64,000 nt of DNA from Streptomyces armeniacus (lineage in GTDB: Bacteria; Actinomycetota; Actinomycetes; Streptomycetales; Streptomycetaceae), in contig NZ_CP031320.1 in NCBI RefSeq assembly GCF_003355155.1, positions 3,029,367-3,093,366 of the forward strand, given 5' to 3'. This document shows, one piece after another, positions 56,584 to 64,000 of the stretch; positions within the stretch are counted from its first letter, which is position 1, and each line of letters begins with the position of its first letter. The translations under genes were made by a program, and so were the position numbers. The notes beneath the pieces were generated by a model. It was not told the DNA's origin. It searched no databases and saw nothing but the letters and a program-made list of their open reading frames with translations.

Positions 56584-57021
56584 GTGACCGCACCCGACAC
56601 CCCGCTCCCGCGCTTCCACCTGGCCGTACCGGTCGACGACCTCGCCGCAGCGCGGCACTTCTACGGCGACGTGCTCGGCCTGGAGCAGGGCCGCAGCGCC
56701 GACACGTGGGTGGACTGGGACCTGCACGGCCACCAGTTCGTCACGCACCAGGTCCCGGACAACGGCGGTGCCCGCCGCGGCCACAACCCGGTCGACGGGC
56801 ACGACGTGCCGGTGCCGCACTTCGGACTGCTCCTGACCGTCCCGGAGTTCCACACCCTCGCCGAGCGGCTGCGCGCAGCGGACACGCCGTTCGTCATCGA
56901 GCCGTACGTGCGCTTCGAGGGGCAGCCCGGCGAGCAGTGGACGATGTTCCTGCTCGATCCGGCGGGCAACGCCCTGGAGTTCAAGGCGTTCGCGGACGAC
57001 GCGCAGGTCTTCGCGGTCTGA
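56584..57021 (+). CDS. VOC superfamily (glyoxalase/dioxygenase-like) protein
   Basis: 145 residues with two paired beta-alpha-beta-beta-beta units. Possible metal ligands are His in RFHLAVPVDDL, His in VPHFGLLL and Glu in NALEFKAF. AGGAGGG lies nine bases before the GTG start. It is the last gene of the GH31 operon, 43 bases after the M24 gene. The reaction cannot be told from sequence. Confidence 0.85.
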   Translation: MTAPDTPLPRFHLAVPVDDLAAARHFYGDVLGLEQGRSADTWVDWDLHGHQFVTHQVPDNGGARRGHNPVDGHDVPVPHFGLLLTVPEFHTLAERLRAADTPFVIEPYVRFEGQPGEQWTMFLLDPAGNALEFKAFADDAQVFAV

Positions 57022-57035
57022 CGGCGCGTTGCGCG

Positions 57036-57078
57036 CCGCCGGACCGCCGGACCGCCGGACCGCCGGGCCGCCGGACCG
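57036..57078. repeat. Five 9-bp tandem units between convergent genes
   Basis: CGCCGGAC-CG units repeated about five times with one variant, directly after the VOC stop and before the convergent phosphoesterase stop. Confidence 0.7.
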
Positions 57079-57089
57079 GCCCGCACGCT

Positions 57090-58991
57090 TCAGGGGGAGT
57101 GGGTGAGGAAGTGCTTCGGGTCCAGCGCGCGGGACACGATGCGGGTGTCGCCGATCCAGCCGTAGAAGCCCTGCTCGTACCGCTCGTCGAACTGCGTGGC
57201 ACCGATGACGAACGGCTTGCCGAGCGTCGCGATGCCGGTCGACGGCTGTGCCGGGTTGCGGGCGATCGGCGAGCCGTCGACGTAGACGACCGTGCGGCGG
57301 CCGTCGTTGACGACGGCGATGTGCGTCCAGCGGCCCGCCGGCAGCGTGTGGCTCCACGACGTGGGGTCGGCGTCCTGCCGGTGCGGGTAGACGACGTACT
57401 GCAGGAAGCGCTCCGGCGACAGGTTCAGGCTGCACGTGGGCTCGTCGGGGGACCAGCCGGTGGTCTTGCCCGCGTCGCCGTTGCGGCCCTCCCAGCTGAG
57501 GATGCCCATCCACGCGTGGTCGCCCTCGAACGGGTCGGGGAGCCGGATGAACGTCTCGATGGTGTAGCCCGAGTCGAACGTGGCGCTGTTCAGCGGTGCG
57601 TCCGCCGCCGTCGTCAGGATCGCGCCCCGGTCCGGGTTCTTGCCGCCGTCGAAGCGGAGGCTGGCGTGCGCAGGCTGGTCCCCGTGGTGCCCGTCCGACC
57701 ACGTGAGCAGCTCGGCGGGACCGTCGTGCAGCCGCCGTACGGTGAGGTGGTTGCCGTTGCCGCTGAGGTCGCGGGCGCGGCTGCCGTCCGCGACGGGCCT
57801 GCCCGTACGGCCGCCGCCGTCGAGCCCGGCGGAGTCGAAGCGCCAGTACGCGACCGTGCCGCGGGGCAGCACGGCGGACGGCGGGCGCGGGCGGCGCGGT
57901 ACGACGGGTGCGAAGCCCGCGAACCGCTCGGCGAAGTCGATGGCCAGGCTGAACCGGTCGTCGGGGCCGGTAAGTTCGACCGTCTCCGCCGCCAGCGGCG
58001 TCCGCCGCCGCGGGTCGCGGGCCAGGAACCAGGGCGAGAACGTCTCCACGTCGACGGCGCCGCGTACCAGGTCGAACGCGTAGAGGCGGATCATCGCGCC
58101 GCCGCCGTAGTAGCGGTCCTGATAGTTGGTGATGTGCACGTGGACGGCGTTGCCCGCGTCGTTGGTGAGCACGGTGCGGCCGGGCGGCCAGTAGTGGCCG
58201 CCGAGCGCGAGGAAGATCTGGTCGTTGCCGCGTATCAGCCCGTCCCACAGGCGCCGCCCGTGGTCCGACAGCCGCGCCTCGCCGTCGCCCGCGGGGAAGG
58301 CGATGTCGTGGGTGGTGAGGACGGCGGGCAGCTCCGGATGCCGGTCGAGTACGCCCTGCGCCCAGCGCAGCCCTTTGTCCGACACGCGCCAGTCGAGGGC
58401 CAGCACCAGCCACTCGCGGCCGCCGGCGCGCAGCACGTGGTACGTGTTGTAGCCGTCGTCGGAGGCGCCGCCGAACGTCGGCATGGAGCGGTAGCGCTCC
58501 GGACCGAATGCGTCCAGGTAGGCGCTGTCGCCGCGCTGGTCGTCGGCGCCGGTGACGTCGTGGTTGCCCGCGAGGACGCTGTACGGCACCTTGCCGTGGA
58601 TGGTGCGGAAGGTGGCGGCGGCGAGCGTGATCTCGTCCTCGGTGCCGTGCTCCGTGACATCGCCCAGGTGCGTCATGAACGCGATGTTGGCCTCGCCGCG
58701 CTCGGCGACGAGATACCGGAACGTCTCGCGCAGCGGCTCCGGGTCGGCGCTGTCGGCGTCGAAGAGGTACTGCGTGTCGGGGAGTACGGCGATCACGAAG
58801 CGCGGGCTCTCGCTGTCGCCACCGCGCCCCCTGCCCGCCGCCTGCGCCTGCGCTTGTGCCTGGGTTTGCGCCTGCGCTTCCGCCGCCTGCGCCGTACCGA
58901 CCGCCGTCACCGCACCGGCGGCCGGTACGGCGACGGCGGTCTGGAGCAGCGTGCGTCTGCCGAAGCGGCTGGGGCTGCCTGCCCGGTCCAT
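57090..58991 (-). CDS. Secreted metallophosphoesterase with C-terminal LamG/concanavalin-like domain
   Basis: 633 residues. A Tat-type signal (RFGRRTLLQTAVAVPAAGAV) and an Ala/Gln repeat precede a calcineurin-like phosphoesterase domain. The metal motifs are VLPDTQYL, THLGDVTEHG, LAGNHDVTG, LTTHDIAF and GGHYWPPG. Residues about 385-625 form a LamG-like beta-sandwich (GTVAYWRFDSAGLDGG; SGYTIETFIRLP). It is probably an extracellular phosphodiesterase or phosphatase bound to a polymer. It lies downstream of another secreted phosphodiesterase-like gene on the same strand, 93 bases apart. Confidence 0.9.
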   Translation of the reverse strand: MDRAGSPSRFGRRTLLQTAVAVPAAGAVTAVGTAQAAEAQAQTQAQAQAQAAGRGRGGDSESPRFVIAVLPDTQYLFDADSADPEPLRETFRYLVAERGEANIAFMTHLGDVTEHGTEDEITLAAATFRTIHGKVPYSVLAGNHDVTGADDQRGDSAYLDAFGPERYRSMPTFGGASDDGYNTYHVLRAGGREWLVLALDWRVSDKGLRWAQGVLDRHPELPAVLTTHDIAFPAGDGEARLSDHGRRLWDGLIRGNDQIFLALGGHYWPPGRTVLTNDAGNAVHVHITNYQDRYYGGGAMIRLYAFDLVRGAVDVETFSPWFLARDPRRRTPLAAETVELTGPDDRFSLAIDFAERFAGFAPVVPRRPRPPSAVLPRGTVAYWRFDSAGLDGGGRTGRPVADGSRARDLSGNGNHLTVRRLHDGPAELLTWSDGHHGDQPAHASLRFDGGKNPDRGAILTTAADAPLNSATFDSGYTIETFIRLPDPFEGDHAWMGILSWEGRNGDAGKTTGWSPDEPTCSLNLSPERFLQYVVYPHRQDADPTSWSHTLPAGRWTHIAVVNDGRRTVVYVDGSPIARNPAQPSTGIATLGKPFVIGATQFDERYEQGFYGWIGDTRIVSRALDPKHFLTHSP

Positions 58992-59084
58992 GGTGATCTC
59001 CGTCCGCGGGGCGCTGTGTCGCCCGCAACACTGCTGATCACCCGTGGCCGCACGGTGGCAGGTACCTGAACGGTGCCTTGTGGT

Positions 59085-59951
59085 TTACGTACGGCGCGGC
59101 TCGTGCGCGTCGAGGAACGCCTCCAGCCCCGCGAGGTCGTCCGTGTTGAGGTAGTCGACGTTCGCCGCGACGAGTTCGCCCCAGAGCGCGTCGCGCGCCG
59201 CCCCCGGCACGTCGGGCGTGGCCCAGAACCGCACCTTCTGCCCGCGCCCGTGGGCCGCCGAGACGATCCCGCGCAGCTTCGCGCGCTCCGCTTCCGGGAA
59301 CGTGCCGGCGCCCGTCCAGGTGAAGTTGAGCGTCCAGTTGTCGCTGATCAACGGGATGAAGGAGGCGGGCGCGGAGGTGCCGAGGTCGGCGAGCCGGCCG
59401 TCGTAGAAGGCACGCCGTACGGTCTGCGCCTCCATGGGCGCGCGTGCCGCGCGGTCACCGGAGACGACGACCGTCACGGGCCCGCGGAACACACGGCCCT
59501 GCGCGTACGTGCTGAACAGGCGCCGGTACCGGCCCAGTTCGCGGTCGAGCGCGCCGTACGTGGCCGCGCCCTCGGTCTTGAGGTCGACGAGCAGCTGCAG
59601 CGACGCGCGGTGGCCCTCGTACACGGAGCCGTGGTTGGCCTTGACGCGGGCCGCGAGCGGCGCGAGATAGAGGGACTCGAGGGTGCGGGCGGGGTCCAGG
59701 TCGATCGGGTCGTGGCCGACGAGGAGCTGTCCGCCGACGAGGTGGATGTCGGCCTCGACGCTGCCGAAGCGGTGGTCGAGGGCGTCGAGGAGGGGCCGGG
59801 GGTGCTCGTAGTCGTTGTGCGCGTGGGCGCGTACGAGCGGGCGCGGGCCGCGTGGCCGCCCCGATGCCTGGGCGTACGCGGGCAGCGCGACGCTGCCCGC
59901 GAGGGCTGCGCCGAGGGTGGTGAGGGCTCTGCGGCGAGTGGTGAGGGCCAT
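59085..59951 (-). CDS. Secreted GDPD/PI-PLC-like phosphodiesterase
   Basis: 288 residues with a Tat-like signal (TTRRRALTTLGAALAGSVAL). The barrel opens with VRAHAHNDYEHPRPLLDAL and VEADIHLVGGQLLVGHDP, the paired His and Glu/Asp pattern of glycerophosphodiester and phosphoinositide phosphodiesterases. It ends with FWATPDVPGAARDALW and VDYLNTDDLAGL. It probably hydrolyses extracellular phosphodiesters. Family membership is clear; substrate is not. Confidence 0.85.
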   Translation of the reverse strand: MALTTRRRALTTLGAALAGSVALPAYAQASGRPRGPRPLVRAHAHNDYEHPRPLLDALDHRFGSVEADIHLVGGQLLVGHDPIDLDPARTLESLYLAPLAARVKANHGSVYEGHRASLQLLVDLKTEGAATYGALDRELGRYRRLFSTYAQGRVFRGPVTVVVSGDRAARAPMEAQTVRRAFYDGRLADLGTSAPASFIPLISDNWTLNFTWTGAGTFPEAERAKLRGIVSAAHGRGQKVRFWATPDVPGAARDALWGELVAANVDYLNTDDLAGLEAFLDAHEPRRT

Positions 59952-60112
59952 GCGTCTGCCTCCCTGGGGTGTACCGGACGGACCTCAGCGAGTATGCGAC
60001 GGCCGGCGGCCCAGGGGGTGTCCCCGCGCACGGAGTTGGCCGGGCGGTGACGGGAAGTTCACGTCTGACCGTGCTCGGCTCGCTCGCTTGATTCGGCGTG
60101 GCCGGCGGGGAT

Positions 60113-60176
60113 TTGACACGCGATCAACCACCCCGTTAAACCTGCCACATGACATTCATTTCCAACAGGGGTGGTT
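60113..60176 (+). promoter_or_regulatory. Promoter and SD-sequestering inverted repeat of the ATPase gene
   Basis: TTGACA (60113-60118) and TTAAAC (60136-60141) are 17 bases apart. AACCACCCC (60126-60134) is the exact complement of GGGGTGGTT (60168-60176), which includes the ribosome binding site of the GTG start at 60181. If the transcript starts early enough to contain the left arm, the hairpin would mask the ribosome site. Otherwise the repeat may be an operator. Confidence 0.5.
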
Positions 60177-60180
60177 AACC

Positions 60181-61140
60181 GTGCGTGTCGCGTTCGTGGG
60201 CAAGGGCGGCAGCGGAAAGACCACGCTGTCGGCGCTGTTCGCCCGCCGTCTCGCGCGCTCGGGCGCGCCCGTCGTCGCCGTCGACGGCGACATCAACCAG
60301 CATCTGGCCGAGGCGCTCGGGCTCGGCGCGGACGAGGAGTTCACGGCCCCACCCCTGAGCGCGCGGCTGGGCGAGATCAAGGACCACCTCCGCGGCGCGA
60401 ACCCCCTGATCACCTCGCGCGAGGCGATGATCAAGACCACGCCGCCCGGCCGTGGTTCGCGGCTGCTGCGGCTGCTGGGCGACGACGGGATCCACGGGAC
60501 GCACGTACAGGAGGTGTGCGGCGTCCCGCTCATGGTGACCGGCGAGTTCGACGAGAGCGACCTCGGGGTGGCCTGCTACCACTCGAAGCTCGGCGCGGTG
60601 GAGCTATACCTCAACCACCTGGTGGACGGCCCCGGCGAGTACGTCGTCGTCGACATGACCGCCGGGGCGGACGCGTTCGCCTCCGGGCTGTTCACGCGGT
60701 TCGACATGACGTTCCTGGTCGCCGAGCCGACCCGGAAGGGCGTCTCGGTCTACCGCCAGTACCGGGACCACGCACGGGAGTTCGGCATCCCCCTGGCCGT
60801 CGTCGGCAACAAGGTCACCGGCGAGGACGACCTGCTCTTCCTCAAGGAGCACGTCGGCGGCGACCTGCTGGCGTACTGCGAGCAGTCGACCTTCGTGCGC
60901 GCACGGGAACAGGGCCGCGCCGGGGGCGAGCTGGAACCGCACAACGCCCACACCCTGGACCAGCTGCGCGCCGCGCTCGACGCCCGTACGAAGGACTGGG
61001 ACGCCTTCCAGCGGCACGCCGTCGAGTTCCACCTGCGCAACGCGGAATCCTGGGCCAACGCCGCCACCGGTGCCGACCTCGCCACCCAGGTCGACCCCGG
61101 CTTCCGGCACGGGCCCGCCGCCCTGGCGGACTCCGCCTGA
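60181..61140 (+). CDS. CooC/ArsA-like P-loop ATPase
   Basis: 319 residues with a deviant Walker A (AFVGKGGSGKTTLSALFARR) at the extreme N-terminus and VVAVDGDINQHLAEAL. YVVVDMTAGADAF is the Walker B region, and the nucleotide-specificity segment is VVGNKVTGEDDLLF. The family (SIMIBI class, MinD/CooC/ArsA-like) includes metal-centre maturation ATPases. GTG at 60181 has GGGGTGG upstream. No metalloenzyme partner lies next to it, so the role is open. Confidence 0.85.
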   Translation: MRVAFVGKGGSGKTTLSALFARRLARSGAPVVAVDGDINQHLAEALGLGADEEFTAPPLSARLGEIKDHLRGANPLITSREAMIKTTPPGRGSRLLRLLGDDGIHGTHVQEVCGVPLMVTGEFDESDLGVACYHSKLGAVELYLNHLVDGPGEYVVVDMTAGADAFASGLFTRFDMTFLVAEPTRKGVSVYRQYRDHAREFGIPLAVVGNKVTGEDDLLFLKEHVGGDLLAYCEQSTFVRAREQGRAGGELEPHNAHTLDQLRAALDARTKDWDAFQRHAVEFHLRNAESWANAATGADLATQVDPGFRHGPAALADSA

Positions 61141-61169
61141 GCGCCCCGCCTGAGCGCGAGGGGTACGGG

Positions 61170-62114
61170 TCAGCCCAGCCGCAGGTCCGACGCCGTACGG
61201 GACGGTACGGCGTCCAGTGCGGCGAGGTGCGCGCCGTCGAGGGCGAGCGTGCCCGCGGCGGTGTTCGCCTCGAGGTGGCCGGTGTCCGCGGTGCCGGGGA
61301 TGAGCAGGACGTTCGGGGAGTGCCGGAGCAGCCAGGCGAGGCCGACCTGTTCCGGCGTGGCGCCGAGGGACTCGGCGGCGGCGTGCACAGCCGGCTCGTC
61401 GGTCACCTTCGGCAAGCCGGCGAACGCGCTGCCGAGCGGGAAGAACGGCACCCAGGCGATCCCCTCGGCGGCGCAGAGCTCCAGCATGTCCTCGCCGTCG
61501 CGGGTCACGAGGCTGTACGCGTTCTGGACGCAGGCGATGCCCGCCGGGAGCGCCCGGCGCAGCACGTCCCCGGTGACGCTGCTCAGCCCGATGGCGCCGA
61601 TCTTCCCCTCGTCGCGCAGCTCCGTCAGCGCCGCCAACTGGTCGTCGACGTCGACCACCTGGTCGCCCTCGGCTCGCAGCCCGGGGCCGGTGTCGAGCCG
61701 CCGGAGGTTCACGACCGCGAGCCGGTCGGTGCCCAGGCCGGCGAGGTTGGCCTCGACGCTCGCCCGCAGCTCCTCGGGCCGCTGCGCCGGGCGCAGCGGG
61801 ACGGCGCCGCCCGGATTGGGGTCGGCGCCGACCTTGGTGACCACGAGGACGCCGTCGGCGGGGCGGATCGCCTCCCGGACGATGCCGTTGACGTACCCGT
61901 CGCCGTAGAACTGGGCGGTGTCGACGTGGTCGACGCCGAGTTCGACCGCGCGGCGCAGGAGCGCGAGGGCGGTACGGCGGTCGCCGTCGAGCCGTTCGAG
62001 CTGCATCGCGCCGTAGCCGATACGGGAGACGGTGCGGCCGGCGAGCGTCCCGGGTCCGCCGGGGCGCGGCACGCCGGTGGCCGTGGTCTCGGTTGAGGTG
62101 CCGGTGGCAGGCAT
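61170..62114 (-). CDS. Aldo/keto reductase
   Basis: 314 residues of the AKR barrel. Asp and Tyr of the tetrad are in VDHVDTAQFYGDG and Lys in VLVVTKVGADPN. The position of the catalytic His, normally in 'LHR', reads VVNLRRLD with Arg. NADPH-site elements are at VLLIPGTADTGHLEAN. It is divergent from a TetR gene with two shared operators between, so it is probably that regulator's target, for example in detoxification of a carbonyl compound. Confidence 0.88.
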   Translation of the reverse strand: MPATGTSTETTATGVPRPGGPGTLAGRTVSRIGYGAMQLERLDGDRRTALALLRRAVELGVDHVDTAQFYGDGYVNGIVREAIRPADGVLVVTKVGADPNPGGAVPLRPAQRPEELRASVEANLAGLGTDRLAVVNLRRLDTGPGLRAEGDQVVDVDDQLAALTELRDEGKIGAIGLSSVTGDVLRRALPAGIACVQNAYSLVTRDGEDMLELCAAEGIAWVPFFPLGSAFAGLPKVTDEPAVHAAAESLGATPEQVGLAWLLRHSPNVLLIPGTADTGHLEANTAAGTLALDGAHLAALDAVPSRTASDLRLG

Positions 62115-62144
62115 GGAGACTCCGTCCCGTGAGACGATAGGGGA

Positions 62145-62195
62145 AGCGGAGGAACCTCCGCTATGCCGACTGTAGCACTATCGGAGGTGCCTCCG
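62145..62195. promoter_or_regulatory. Twin palindromic operators for the divergent AKR/TetR pair
   Basis: AGCGGAGGAACCTCCGCT (62145-62162) and CGGAGGTGCCTCCG (62182-62195) share CGGAGG-N2-CCTCCG and are 35 bases apart centre to centre. Both lie between the divergent starts, and the second overlaps the TetR ribosome binding site. This is a standard TetR arrangement. Confidence 0.8.
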
Positions 62196-62197
62196 CT

Positions 62198-62842
62198 TTG
62201 GCTGGGCCAGAGAGCAGTCCAGAAGACCGTCCCGAGAGCGGTACCGAGAGCCGTACCGAAGACCGCCCCGGCGAACGCTCCGGGGACCGCCCGCTCCGCG
62301 CGCACGCGCGGCGCAACCGCGAGAAGCTCGTCGCCGCCGCACAGGCCGCGTTCACGGCGGACGGCGACACCGTTCCGCTGGAGAACATCGCCCGCGCGGC
62401 CGGCGTCGGAATCGGCACGCTGTACCGGCACTTCCCCACCCGCGAGGCACTCGTCGAGGCCGTCTATGCCGCCGAACTCGACGACGTCACCGACAGCGCC
62501 CCCGCCCTCCTCGACCGGCACCCGCCCGAGGAGGCGCTGCGCGCCTGGATGGACCGGTACGCCGCGTTCGTCGCGACGAAGCGCGGCATGGCCGACACCC
62601 TCCGCACCGGCTGGGCCTCGGGCCGCATCCCCACCCCGGCCACGAGGGAACGGCTCTCCGCCGCCATCGGAACGATCCTCTCCGCCGGAGCGCGTACGGG
62701 CACCCTCCGGGAGGACGTCGACCCCCAGGACGTCACCGGGATGCTCCTCGGCGTCTTCCTGTCCACGGCGGCCACCAACACGCCGGAGCAGACGGGCCGC
62801 ATGCTCGACCTGCTGACGGACGGCCTGCGCCGGCGCCCGTGA
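62198..62842 (+). CDS. TetR-family transcriptional repressor
   Basis: 214 residues if started at TTG 62198, which has GGAGG ten bases upstream. Residues 1-30 are disordered. HTH at about residues 35-80 (VPLENIARAAGVGIGTLYRHFPTREALVEAVY). The C-terminal ligand domain is helical (LEDVDPQDVTGMLLGVFL-type region). It probably represses itself and the divergent aldo/keto reductase through the two CGGAGG palindromes. Confidence 0.9.
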   Translation: MAGPESSPEDRPESGTESRTEDRPGERSGDRPLRAHARRNREKLVAAAQAAFTADGDTVPLENIARAAGVGIGTLYRHFPTREALVEAVYAAELDDVTDSAPALLDRHPPEEALRAWMDRYAAFVATKRGMADTLRTGWASGRIPTPATRERLSAAIGTILSAGARTGTLREDVDPQDVTGMLLGVFLSTAATNTPEQTGRMLDLLTDGLRRRP

Positions 62843-62914
62843 CGCGATGACGCCCGCCTGACGCGATGACGCCCGCCTGACGCGATGACGCACGCCTGAG
62901 GCGATGACGGCGTG
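62840..62914. repeat. Four 19-bp tandem units between convergent TetR and MFS genes
   Basis: The unit TGACGCGATGACGCCCGCC is repeated about four times, starting at the TetR stop codon and ending at the MFS stop, with growing divergence. It looks like a local slippage expansion. Confidence 0.85.
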
Positions 62915-64000
62915 TCAGCCGGCCGCCGGCGCCCAGCGGATGCGGGTGCTGACCAGGGACACCAGGAGCGACGAGGCGGCGACGGCGGCCATGCCCCACA
63001 CCAGGCTGCCGGCGTTCGCGATGAAGCCGATGGCGGGCGGCCCGGCGAGCAGTCCCGTCGTACCCATGGCGGCCACCAGGGTCAGCGCCTCCGGGCCCTG
63101 CGCCGCCGCGGCCACGTACACGCAGGGCGTCACGGCCGCGATGCCCAGGCCGACGCAGGCGAAGCCGAGAAGGGCCGGGACCACGCCGCCGCTCAGCAGG
63201 CTGAGGGCCAGCCCCGCGCCCGCCAGCGCGCTGCCGTAGAGGACGATGCGCCCGTCGCCCCAGCGGCTGCGCCAGCCGTCGGCGAAGAGGCGGGCCAGCA
63301 CCATCATGCCGGAGACGACGGCGATGCCCAGCGGCGCCAGTTCGGCGGACGCGTGCGCGACGTCCTCGAGGTAGAGGGCGGACCAGTCGTTGACGGCGCC
63401 CTCGGTCACCGTGCCGAAGGCCATGGCGAGGCACATCCACAGCGTCAGCCGGGACGGCAGGGGCCGGCCGCGGCGGCCGCCGGGCTTCGGCGCCGCTTCC
63501 CGTACGGGCTCGCCCGCGGCCGGTTCGTCCCGGGCCGGTCCGTCCGCGGCCGGTTCGTCTCCGGCCGGTTCGTTCGCGGCCGGTCCGTCCCCGGCCGCGC
63601 CGTCCTCCGGCAGCAGCCCCCTCCACGCCGTGGCGAGCAGCAGCAGGAGGATCGCCGCGGCCACCCCGAAGTGCGCGGCGACCGACGTGGTCACCCCGGT
63701 CGCGCCGGACGCGAGGAGTGCGGCGAGGAGCGAGCCGCCGCTGAACGTGGCGTGCAGCCGGGCCATCGCGTTGCGCTTGTGACGGGTCTCCAGCGCGGCG
63801 CCCTGCGCGTTCATCGCGACGTTCAGGCAGCCCACGAGGAGTCCGTCGCAGAGCAGGACGGCCAGCGCCGTGTAGTAGTCCGGCGCCGCGGCCAGGGCGG
63901 GCAGCAGCGCCGCCAGGCCGAGGGTGGACGCCAGCGCGAGGCGCTGTGAACCCAGCCGCCTCATCAACACCGCCACCAGCGGGAACGACACTGCCGCGCC
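62915..64000 (-). CDS. MFS transporter, 5' end beyond the window
   Basis: About 360 residues are visible and the frame is still open at the window edge, so the N-terminus is missing. Ten or so hydrophobic helices are evident. The segment FPLVAVLMRRLGSQRLALAS is the loop 2-3 region and FADGWRSRWGDGRIVLYG its mirror in the second half. The central cytoplasmic loop is a degenerate repeat of (D/E)-(E/G)-P-A-A/G (EPAGDEPAADGP). It resembles the FucP/YbjJ-type MFS group. Substrate unknown. Confidence 0.85.
   Translation of the reverse strand, partial: GAAVSFPLVAVLMRRLGSQRLALASTLGLAALLPALAAAPDYYTALAVLLCDGLLVGCLNVAMNAQGAALETRHKRNAMARLHATFSGGSLLAALLASGATGVTTSVAAHFGVAAAILLLLLATAWRGLLPEDGAAGDGPAANEPAGDEPAADGPARDEPAAGEPVREAAPKPGGRRGRPLPSRLTLWMCLAMAFGTVTEGAVNDWSALYLEDVAHASAELAPLGIAVVSGMMVLARLFADGWRSRWGDGRIVLYGSALAGAGLALSLLSGGVVPALLGFACVGLGIAAVTPCVYVAAAAQGPEALTLVAAMGTTGLLAGPPAIGFIANAGSLVWGMAAVAASSLLVSLVSTRIRWAPAAG

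Overview
The window is actinobacterial and almost certainly from a Streptomyces or a close relative. It has very high GC, many GTG starts, and the Streptomyces origin order dnaA-oriC-dnaN-gnd-recF-dciA-gyrB-gyrA-DUF3566-tRNA-Ile-DLW-39. Sugar ABC importers lack their own ATPase, and Tat-type signal peptides are frequent.

Region 1 (about 245-5790) is a small integrative element in the 3' end of a tRNA-Ala(TGC) gene, bounded by 44-bp direct repeats. It carries a tyrosine integrase that looks damaged, a remnant of a DUF3987-type replication gene, a coiled-coil/CHAT-protease-like protein, a small unknown protein and a cluster of TTCAGGGGAA inverted repeats. Region 2 (5957-11795) is chromosomal: an HTH protein with a Ser/Thr kinase, two paralogous secreted membrane-anchored proteins (one with a VWA domain), and DLW-39. 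Region 3 (11870-24269) is the replication-origin block, on the minus strand, with oriC between dnaN and dnaA.

At about 24,260-24,272 dnaA loses its 5' end (domain I). The sequence passes directly into the 3' part of an NRPS gene on the other strand, which has itself lost its 5' end. The usual upstream neighbours of dnaA (rpmH, rnpA, yidC, parAB) are absent. This is either a real rearrangement or a chimeric assembly join, and it is the most important structural point in the window.

Region 4 (24270-42132) is an NRPS biosynthetic cluster. It has [A]-PCP-E-C-A(Thr-like)-PCP-TE, a P450, an FAD oxidoreductase, a C*-A-PCP protein with a degenerate condensation motif, an MbtH protein, an MFS exporter, and a divergent pair resembling KtzT (piperazate synthase) and KtzI (ornithine N5-hydroxylase). 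This predicts a piperazate-containing peptide.

Region 5 (43090-57021) looks like a complete sulfoquinovose catabolic locus of the sulfo-EMP type. One arm has a sulfofructose kinase, a YihT-like sulfofructose-phosphate aldolase, a sulfolactaldehyde dehydrogenase and a TauE/SafE-type exporter. The other has a fucose-isomerase-family isomerase, an ABC importer, a GH31 glycosidase of YicI-like rather than YihQ-like appearance, a metal-site-less M24 protein and a VOC protein. A DeoR regulator lies between the arms, and matching palindromes CAACAT-N3-(A/G)TGTTG sit at both promoters.

Region 6 (57090-64000) holds a secreted LamG phosphoesterase, a secreted GDPD-like protein, a CooC/ArsA-like P-loop ATPase, a divergent aldo/keto reductase-TetR pair with twin operators, and an MFS gene cut by the window edge.
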